This document shows, piece by piece, positions 57,634 through 64,000 of a stretch of 64,000 nucleotides of DNA. Numbering within the stretch: the first letter of the stretch is position 1; the number at the start of each line of letters is the position of its first letter. The stretch spans positions 1,178,001 through 1,242,000 of the forward strand of contig LT598457.1 in NCBI GenBank assembly GCA_900074725.1. The letters run 5' to 3'. The position numbers and the translations under genes were made by a program. This DNA comes from Lachancea dasiensis (taxonomy: Eukaryota > Ascomycota > Saccharomycetes > Saccharomycetales > Saccharomycetaceae). The notes beneath the pieces were generated by a model. The model saw only the letters and a program-made list of their open reading frames with translations, made no database searches and had not been told where the DNA came from.

Positions 57634-59376
57634 TCATGACATGTGCTTACCTAGTGCTCTTTGAACGTCATCGGAATTGACCACAACGCCCTTCTCTGAA
57701 CATTTAGCCTTAGTGCGTAGCTCAACACACAATCCGTCAATGTCTAAATCTGAATACTTGGGATGCGCTGTAATGCGGTCCCAAATTTCGGTGCACTTGA
57801 GTAAATTGCCATCGCGAGCAGGGACAACATCGTAGGCAGAGTTTTCATAGCTTTGTTCGCCAACAGACGATGGTGATGGTTTGAGAGATTTGCCGATCGC
57901 ATTTTCACCAAAGTCCGTAATTGCCGTGGACGTACTGGACCTTGACGCAGAAGTACGAGAATCAGCAGAACTCAAGGAGCCTTGGGTTTCGGCTCCAGGT
58001 GTCGGCACAGAGTTTTGCCTGAACAAATCATAATTGCTTTCCTCGTTAGTCAATTGAGAAACCGTAGGATCGTCTTCGAAAAATTGGTTCAAAACATCAT
58101 CCGAATTGTTGTTGAACATCTGATCCTCTTGGTCATTGGGGAAAGCTAAAGAAGCGTCGATAAAAGGCAAAGCGTCGGCCTCGTTTGTTGAAGCTCGTAC
58201 CGTCGTCGCATTCCCAGGTGTGTTAGTGCCAGCAAATAACCATTTGGTAGTGGGGTCCTCCAATTCAGGGCCAAAACCTGAATGTCCAAATTGTGGGGAG
58301 TCCCAGGAATTAGTGAGAGGGGCTTCTTGGGGAACATGACCGGCCGGGGCAGGTTTGGCAAGATTGTTCATGAGGTCAGAAGGTGAGGAGACGCTAGGGG
58401 AGTTAGTGAGAGCCGTATGGCTACTTTGAGAGTGATTTGAGCGAGGCTGCACCAAAGGCGAAGCCTGGGAAGGATTAGAGGCTGACGAGACCGAAGTTTT
58501 CTTGGGAATGGGGCAATCTCGCGTTCCACAAACTTGGTTCATTTGAGTACAAAATTCGGAGACCTGCTCATCAAAATGGGAATTAAAATCAAAATCGTTG
58601 CTCAGTGAACCGGAATAGTTTGAAGGAGTAAACTTAGGCAAGCTTTGACTGTCGGAGTTGTAACTGAAAAGATCAAGCGACCCTGACGAAGTGCTTGGAG
58701 TATTTCCCGAAAAATTTAAATTCTTGTTTCCAAACGAGGTGTTGGATCCGTTTGTGGACACACTTCCCACTGGAGACCGATAGGTGCCATTATAAGAACC
58801 TGATGAAGGAGTGTTTTTAGGGTACTCGAATGTAAAGTTCATCTTGCGTTGCATATTTTCACGTATTTTGAGGGCATCGTCCTTGATATCCGTTGGGCTA
58901 GCATCTTCACTGGGGTCGGACGGAGTTCCTGTGGAAGGGTTTCTACTTCCTGACCTACTTCTACTCCTGCTGCGACTTGCGCTGTCGCTGCCAGAACGTC
59001 GGCCACGACTGCGTTGCTGCAAACTACGCTGCAATTGCTCACTCTTAGCCAGGTATTGAAGCACTTGAGAATCCGAGGCTTGTTCCGGGCGATACTTTTG
59101 AACCTCAGCGATAAGTTGCTGCAGTTGGGTTCGCAAGAAGCCCGACTCCATTTCGTTTTGCTCTTGTACTTTTTCCAGCTGCTGGACTTTGTCTTCTAGT
59201 TCCCGCATCTTCTTTTCCTTCCGCTCACGGAACGCACGCTGCGCAGCACGATTTTGAGCTGTTCTTTTGTTCTTCGCCTCCGAATCCAGCGGCTTACGGC
59301 CAGGCTTGGATCCCCTGCGCTTGCTCGCCTCATCAATAACTAGAGGAGTATCCAGCTCTCGTTTGATCGTCGTCAT
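57634..59376 (-). CDS. YAP1: Oxidative-stress bZIP transcription factor Yap1
   Basis: Redox-regulated activator of antioxidant and drug-resistance genes. 580 residues (Sc 650). bZIP at residues ~36-95 with the Yap/Pap1 basic signature QNRAAQRAFRERKE. N-terminal Cys-rich domain keeps three Cys (FCTQMNQVCGTRDCPIP, residues ~277-290). The C-terminal domain keeps three Cys with the Sc spacing of 22 and 9 residues (KCTEIWD ... GLCVELRTKAKC), with the embedded export signal region. So peroxide sensing through disulphides and Crm1 export should be as in Sc. Sc YML007W, divergent from ERG6. Confidence 0.96.
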   Translation of the reverse strand: MTTIKRELDTPLVIDEASKRRGSKPGRKPLDSEAKNKRTAQNRAAQRAFRERKEKKMRELEDKVQQLEKVQEQNEMESGFLRTQLQQLIAEVQKYRPEQASDSQVLQYLAKSEQLQRSLQQRSRGRRSGSDSASRSRSRSRSGSRNPSTGTPSDPSEDASPTDIKDDALKIRENMQRKMNFTFEYPKNTPSSGSYNGTYRSPVGSVSTNGSNTSFGNKNLNFSGNTPSTSSGSLDLFSYNSDSQSLPKFTPSNYSGSLSNDFDFNSHFDEQVSEFCTQMNQVCGTRDCPIPKKTSVSSASNPSQASPLVQPRSNHSQSSHTALTNSPSVSSPSDLMNNLAKPAPAGHVPQEAPLTNSWDSPQFGHSGFGPELEDPTTKWLFAGTNTPGNATTVRASTNEADALPFIDASLAFPNDQEDQMFNNNSDDVLNQFFEDDPTVSQLTNEESNYDLFRQNSVPTPGAETQGSLSSADSRTSASRSSTSTAITDFGENAIGKSLKPSPSSVGEQSYENSAYDVVPARDGNLLKCTEIWDRITAHPKYSDLDIDGLCVELRTKAKCSEKGVVVNSDDVQRALGKHMS

Positions 59377-61467
59377 ATTTGCGGACGGATAGACTTGTGA
59401 CAGAAGTGGAGCCCAGGACGGCCACTAAAATCGTAATGTGGGCAGATCGGGGTAAAACGCTTCTTACTGACAAAAGAAACCGAGCCTTGGCACTGTGTCA
59501 ATCGATCTCGTTGTGTTTTTGCCTCAAATCTGGGAACTCGGTGGATCACTGAGCTGTTCGTAGTGCAAAGAGCCAGATTCCTTTTTCTGGCTGCGAAAGA
59601 TGGGCTTCTGAGAGGCCACTTCGGTATATCACTGAGCAAGCTGGAAGGTCTTGAAGACTTCTAACCTTGAGTAACGCTCCGCTTCTTGTTGGCTTTTATA
59701 GCGCGTACACCGGTGTGTCTGCGAAATACGTGGGAGTTTATCTGTGCCGACCTGCAGGAGCTTCAGAACTCGGCTTAGGCTTGTTGGTGTTGGTAGAGTA
59801 TATGTACCTGGATATTCCTGAAACGACGAGCTTCAGACCTATTCGTTTCAGTTCACAGTTGTCCGTTGATATGTCCTTGGGTGGCGAACTGGGACGGAAA
59901 AGGTTACCTTCTTGTGATGAGTAAGGCACCTGGCGGGGCCAGTGCTCCTTAATCACTACCAACGTATTAATAAGTTCGTGAGTAGTGAGCGATCAAGTTA
60001 GCGCGGGGTGGCTGGGTGCTTAGCCGATGCCCGAGATAGGGAAGAGGAATGGATATACCAAAGTGACAGCCTGCGGTCGAGCCACAGCAGTCCAAACACT
60101 ACCAGACGCTGCTTGAGATGTCTTCGGGATGAGGAAGCATTTTTTCGCGGTGCTCTTTCCTTCGAGACATTCGGTGATTCGGCTATCATACCTATATATA
60201 TATACAGAGCGGGGCCAAGAAGCAACCTCAAAAACCCGGCTTTGAGTGCTCATACATGATGAGCAGGCCTCTCTCTTGCGGCGGGCCCTCTACCTGTTAT
60301 ACAAGTGATCTGGCATTTCATCACGTGACACCGCCGAAGTTGGTGTCACTATGTATTATAATGTCGCGGCCCGCAGACGAGGGAAACACCGGGGAATGTA
60401 TCTTGACGTCCCTGTCGGTGGCAGAGGCTGATGCACAAGGGCTCTACACGGTGGCACGTGCTGCAGTGTTGTTTGGCTTAATTTTTTACAGCGTAAGACA
60501 CACATGTTGGAGTGCTGGAAGGCAGGGAGGGAGGGGCGCTGCGTGCTCACGAGAGCTTGGAAGTACGAGATGTCAGCGTTTGCCGCTCGCTAGCTATGCG
60601 CAAAATGGAATAACCAAGTAGGAGTGCCCCGGAACAGCGGGTACCGTTGTAGCTTTCCGACGTCTTCGCGTGCGCGTTGAGGTGTATAGCCAATGCAGGG
60701 TATGGAACCCGGAGGAGTTCCAGCTTCTAGAGAATTTCAGTCGATCAGCAACCCACACTGCGGTTTCTGGGACTGACCAACCATCACCGGCTCTGGGCGC
60801 CGCTGGGGCTCTCTTTGCGCGCGTCACACCCGTACGATATGACCGCACCGTTTCCCTCGCCGCAGGTCAGAAGCTCTCGGGTCTCGCAGCGCGACGGTGT
60901 TGTCGAGGCGAGGGGACCACCAGTGACAGGGACCAATGTCGCGCGAAGTGTGCTCCCCTACTGCGGATTTACGGGAATGCAAATGTAGCCCTCGGCCCTC
61001 CGCGAATTTCGAAGCCACGACTCCACCCACAGAAAAAAGATCACAGACGCGGCAAGCCATCGAAAGCCCTCCAATGCCCACCGACACTTGTCGAATTGCT
61101 AAGACAAGCTGGTGGAATTTCTGTATCGCCTTCATTTTGGCTCCACTCTCGCTCGTTTGGCGTCGTTTAAGCGTTGATCGGGTTCAGGCGTATTTTTTTT
61201 CATGCGCGTAAACGAGCATATCGGAAGGCTGAACAGAGAATATATATAAAGGACACAAGGCTCTGGCAGTCAAGCTAACAGCTCCCGGGTTCCATAACAT
61301 TTGGCAAGGCGGCTCAAAACTAGTTCTCCGAGGTCATCTCCTTTTTTTGGCATACGTCAGCGAGTTTCCAAGTTTCAACACTTTTGCAGGTAGATTATAG
61401 CCTTTGTCAGATTCAACTTGCCAACTTTTCGGGTTATTTCTTACCATCACCGCACAATTCCTCAAAA
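59377..61467. other. YAP1/ERG6 divergent region
   Basis: 2.1 kb. YAP1 side: TATAAAAG on the minus strand (59700 to 59693), and no ATG on that strand from there to the YAP1 start. A TCACGTGA palindrome lies at 60321-60328. The middle (60.0-61.1 kb) is relatively GC-rich with overlapping short frames on both strands, none recognised; a transcribed noncoding RNA cannot be excluded. ERG6 side: sterol-type motifs and TATA (next entry). Confidence 0.5.
61162..61250 (+). promoter_or_regulatory. ERG6 promoter: sterol-response-like motifs and TATA box
   Basis: GTCGTTTAAGC (61162-61172) matches 9 of 11 bases of the Upc2/Ecm22 site CTCGTATAAGC. GCTCGTTTAC on the minus strand (61217 to 61208) is a second TCGTTTA motif. 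TATATATAAA at 61241-61250 lies 218 bp before the ATG. The same TCGTTYA core occurs at ERG5. Confidence 0.5.
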
Positions 61468-62592
61468 ATGACGACTGAATCAGCTCAGGAATTGAGAAAC
61501 AGACAGGCCAAGTTCACGGCGGAACTACACGGGGACGACATCGGGTCGAAATCGGGACTCAAGGCACTTTTGTCCAAGAACAAAGCTGCGCAGGAAGAGG
61601 CGGTAGCGAAATATTTGCGCCATTGGGACGGAAAAACCGACACAGACGCGGAACAGCGCCGTCTGGAAGACTATAACGAGGGTACGCACTCGTACTACAA
61701 TGTGGTGACGGACTTCTACGAGTACGGATGGGGCTCCTCGTTCCATTTCAGCAGATTCTACCCGGGCGAGAGTTTCACCGCGAGTGTGGCCCGCCATGAG
61801 CACTTTTTGGCCTACAAAGCGGGCATTCAGGCCGGAGACTTGGTGCTGGACGTCGGGTGCGGTGTAGGCGGGCCAGCCCGTGAGATTGCGCGTTTCACGG
61901 GTGCCAACATCGTTGGTTTGAACAATAACGACTACCAGATTGCCAAGGCCAAGTACTACGCCAACAAAGTGGGCTTGGCCGACCAGCTGGATTTTGTGAA
62001 GGGCGACTTCATGAACATGCACTTTGAGCCCGAGACCTTCGACAAGGTGTACGCCATCGAAGCTACTTGCCACGCTCCAAAGTTGGAGGGTGTTTACGGC
62101 GAAATTTACAAAGTTCTAAAGCCGGGCGGTGTATTTGCCGTATATGAATGGGTCATGACCGACAAATACGACGAGACCAACCCTGAACACCGCCAGATTG
62201 CCTACGAGATAGAACTGGGAGACGGAATCCCCAAGATGTTCCCAGCAGAGGTGGCACGCAAAGCGTTGACCTCCGTGGGATTCGAAGTCACCTACGACCA
62301 GGATTTGGCAGACAACGACGACGCTGTGCCATGGTACTATCCGTTGACCGGCGAGTGGAAATACGTGCAAACTTTGGCCGACCTCGCCACGTTTTTCAGA
62401 ACGTCATACATAGGCCGTAAATTCACCACAACGATGGTGACCGTGATGGAAAAAGTGGGCATTGCACCAAAGGGCTCGCGCGATGTGACACTAGCGCTCG
62501 AAGAAGCGGCCGTCGGACTGGTTGCTGGTGGTAAGGCCAAATTATTCACCCCCATGATGTTGTTTGTTGCCAAGAAGCCTGAAAAGGAATAG
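61468..62592 (+). CDS. ERG6: Sterol C-24 methyltransferase Erg6
   Basis: Methylates zymosterol at C24 with SAM to give fecosterol; acts on lipid particles and ER. 374 residues (Sc 383) from the ATG at 61468 ([17 protein letters not shown]); the frame is open 28 codons further up. Sterol-binding region [12 protein letters not shown] (residues 84-94), SAM motif [16 protein letters not shown] (126-140), further family motifs [24 protein letters not shown] and [10 protein letters not shown]. Here divergent from YAP1 and on the plus strand, whereas in Sc the pair is inverted relative to MRPL39. Confidence 0.97.
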   Translation: MTTESAQELRNRQAKFTAELHGDDIGSKSGLKALLSKNKAAQEEAVAKYLRHWDGKTDTDAEQRRLEDYNEGTHSYYNVVTDFYEYGWGSSFHFSRFYPGESFTASVARHEHFLAYKAGIQAGDLVLDVGCGVGGPAREIARFTGANIVGLNNNDYQIAKAKYYANKVGLADQLDFVKGDFMNMHFEPETFDKVYAIEATCHAPKLEGVYGEIYKVLKPGGVFAVYEWVMTDKYDETNPEHRQIAYEIELGDGIPKMFPAEVARKALTSVGFEVTYDQDLADNDDAVPWYYPLTGEWKYVQTLADLATFFRTSYIGRKFTTTMVTVMEKVGIAPKGSRDVTLALEEAAVGLVAGGKAKLFTPMMLFVAKKPEKE

Positions 62593-63514
62593 ACTGCTGT
62601 ATATAACAAATATATATATATTCTAATAGAAGAGAAAGATAAGAACATCGCGAGAATCACCTTTTTACTGCCTATTGCACACCGACAACTCTACTTGCCC
62701 CAGCCTGCTCGACGTTCACATGTCATGTGACAGCCACGTGCTCCACCACAGCAGCTGTCCGCTTCGTGACGGCGTTTGTGTATGCATGTCGCGTGGCATT
62801 CAACTGTTCGTGAGCGCGGTAAGTCGCTGCGGGCCTTCTCGCGTGTTCCCTCGTGTATCATTCAAGATCCTACCATGCGCACGGCACACCACCTTATCGG
62901 AGATCATTCTCTTATTTCCCGTCGCAAGTTTTTGCCAAGAAATGTATGCGTGCCACACCAGCGTCCAGTTATCCAGGACAACCGGCACGAGCTAGCTAGC
63001 TACATAAGCCTCTCTGTGGCAATCAAGCTACCCAATATAACGGTAGTCGTGCACATATTGTTTATATTATGGCACGGAGTGTGTGGCCCATCCAATAGAT
63101 TACCAATCACTGTGTCCGTGGAGGATTTGGTGAAAAAAATAAAAGTTCAGAGAAAAAAACTTTCAAAACGATAAAATGACAGCAGCCTGTACGAGACGGC
63201 AACCCACATGTGAAATTGGTTATCTATTCTGGCCGGCAAGTATAAATGTGCTGGTGTCAAGAGATGATATCGAAATAACGTAGATTCGAGATTTTGCATT
63301 GTTAGTACCGAGAGATATTATCGTCAACAGGTAAAGCATATTATTGAACAATCTGTGCAGATCCCGGAGCTTCCTTTTACTTTGGTTGCAAATAATAGTT
63401 AGATCCTTGGTTTTCGACACTCCGGCATAGTTAGCTCATCGCGAAGCTCACATATTTCCAAAAAAGAAAGCACTTCTACTTCGTTCAGTCAAAGTAAGAG
63501 TTTTTGAAATAACA
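62593..63514. other. ERG6 3' flank and promoter of the GIT1-like gene
   Basis: 922 bp. Besides the UASINO (next entry) it has three E-box-type motifs close together: TTCACATG (62715-62722, inverted UASINO core), CATGTGAC (62724-62731) and CACGTG (62735-62740, Pho4 core). No gene recognised. Confidence 0.5.
63207..63216 (+). promoter_or_regulatory. UASINO (inositol/choline-responsive element)
   Basis: CATGTGAAAT, the exact Ino2-Ino4 consensus, 299 bp before the GIT1-like ATG. Known in Sc: GIT1 transcription depends on Ino2/Ino4 and Pho4. The site is direct sequence evidence; binding is inferred. Confidence 0.65.
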
Positions 63515-64000
63515 ATGCACCACAATCGCAGACACATAGAGTCTCCCCTGACCAGGGACTTACCACGGTCGGTAGGGGAGTTCGCAACCGGGTGGATCCC
63601 CAGAGCCAGAAAAGAGGTGACCTGGGGTCGTCAGCTCAACCAAGACCAGACGCACTCGCCAGCGCTGAACGAGCGCAGCAGCGTTTCTAGCGGGTCTTTG
63701 AAGTTGCAGGATGGGTCGCAGGAGGACAAAGCGGCCAGAAACGACGTTCTGGACTCGAAGCACCACTATCAAAAAGATGACCATCGCAACAATTACTGGG
63801 CCATCGTTACCACGGGTGCGGGGCTTTTCTCCGACGGCTACATCAACAACTCGATCAGTACCGTCAACGCGTGTTTGTCCATTATCTACGGAGACCAGTA
63901 CTCGAACTCGAACGCCCTGCAAAACGTGTCGTCGATTGCGTTCGTCGGAACCGTGGTGGGCCAGTTGACGTTTGGCTACATGTCTGACGTGTATTCGCGT
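63515..64000 (+). CDS. Glycerophosphodiester/phospholipid-type MFS transporter, Git1 family (3' cut by window)
   Basis: First 162 codons, no stop before the window ends. Hydrophilic N terminus of about 95 residues, then the first membrane segment NNYWAIVTTGAGLFSDGYINNSIS, matching the Git1 start of the transporter core (SGFALISDGYVNGSM in Sc as recalled), and a second span (VSSIAFVGTVVGQLTFGYMSDVYSR) with the MFS loop GYMSDVYSR. Git1 imports glycerophosphoinositol and glycerophosphocholine. The subfamily member cannot be decided from this part; a phosphate-transporter relative (Pho84-like) is less likely. In Sc GIT1 is elsewhere (YCR098C). Confidence 0.8.
   Translation, partial: MHHNRRHIESPLTRDLPRSVGEFATGWIPRARKEVTWGRQLNQDQTHSPALNERSSVSSGSLKLQDGSQEDKAARNDVLDSKHHYQKDDHRNNYWAIVTTGAGLFSDGYINNSISTVNACLSIIYGDQYSNSNALQNVSSIAFVGTVVGQLTFGYMSDVYSR

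Noticed and set aside
59667-59924. 85-codon plus-strand frame with a hydrophobic part
   Set aside because: No ATG at its head and it crosses the YAP1 promoter; no homologue recognised.
60320-60328. ATCACGTGA as a possible CDEI
   Set aside because: Flanks are GC-rich with no CDEII or CDEIII; a lone Cbf1/E-box site is more likely.

Overview
This is a stretch of nuclear chromosome from a budding yeast of the family Saccharomycetaceae. It holds 27 recognisable or well-supported protein genes (two cut by the window ends), one tRNA gene and a polycistron of seven C/D-box snoRNAs. Genes are close together, none of the coding frames needs an intron, and almost every protein has a clear Saccharomyces cerevisiae (Sc) counterpart of similar length. 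The gene order interleaves pairs of Sc regions that are separate since the whole-genome duplication: CLU1-SEC59-snoRNAs-BUD22-ERG5-STB4-FMS1-MAC1-UBC7-MSS1-MRPL3-CSI1-PEX12 follows Sc chromosome XIII (YMR012-026), while SPC42, PRI2, DCW1 and ANR2, threaded through it, sit on Sc XI (YKL042-047). Further right, PPM1, GPI17, NPL3 and CYM1 (Sc IV, YDR430-435) alternate with TAF11, TRM9, UBX2, ERV25, RAD33, SPT5, MRPL39, YAP1 and ERG6 (Sc XIII, YML007-015). This is what an unduplicated (pre-WGD) species should show. Lachancea is my best guess; Torulaspora, Zygosaccharomyces or Kluyveromyces are not excluded.

Layout. 1-3.4 kb: end of CLU1 and convergent SEC59 (dolichol kinase). 3.4-6.5 kb: no protein gene, but the snR78-77-76-75-74-73-72 cluster, each identified by its rRNA guide, with Rnt1-type AGNN hairpins between some of them and a Tbf1-like/Reb1/TATA promoter in front. 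6.5-20 kb: BUD22, ERG5, SPC42, a SOK2/PHD1-type APSES regulator, STB4, PRI2. 20-33 kb: FMS1, MAC1, a 2.4 kb stretch without a convincing gene, UBC7, DCW1, ANR2, BLI1, MSS1, tRNA-Ala(AGC) and an orphan GPI-anchored protein. 33-46 kb: MRPL3, CSI1, PEX12, a probable synteny breakpoint, PPM1, TAF11, GPI17, TRM9, UBX2. 46-64 kb: NPL3, CYM1, ERV25, RAD33, SPT5, MRPL39, YAP1, ERG6 and the start of a GIT1-family transporter.

The genes are mostly housekeeping and form no single pathway, but some share recognisable control signals: Upc2/Ecm22-type sterol motifs at both ERG5 and ERG6, MCB (ACGCGT) boxes at the cell-cycle genes SPC42 and PRI2, RRPE/PAC at the ribosome-biogenesis gene BUD22, and an exact inositol element (UASINO) before the GIT1-like gene. 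A 20-N run at 19492-19511 shows that the source is a draft assembly. I see no CRISPR array, rRNA gene, intact transposon, LTR element or centromere. The parts least explained are the orphan GPI protein, the 23.0-25.3 kb region with membrane-protein-like open frames, and a possible small spliced gene between PEX12 and PPM1.
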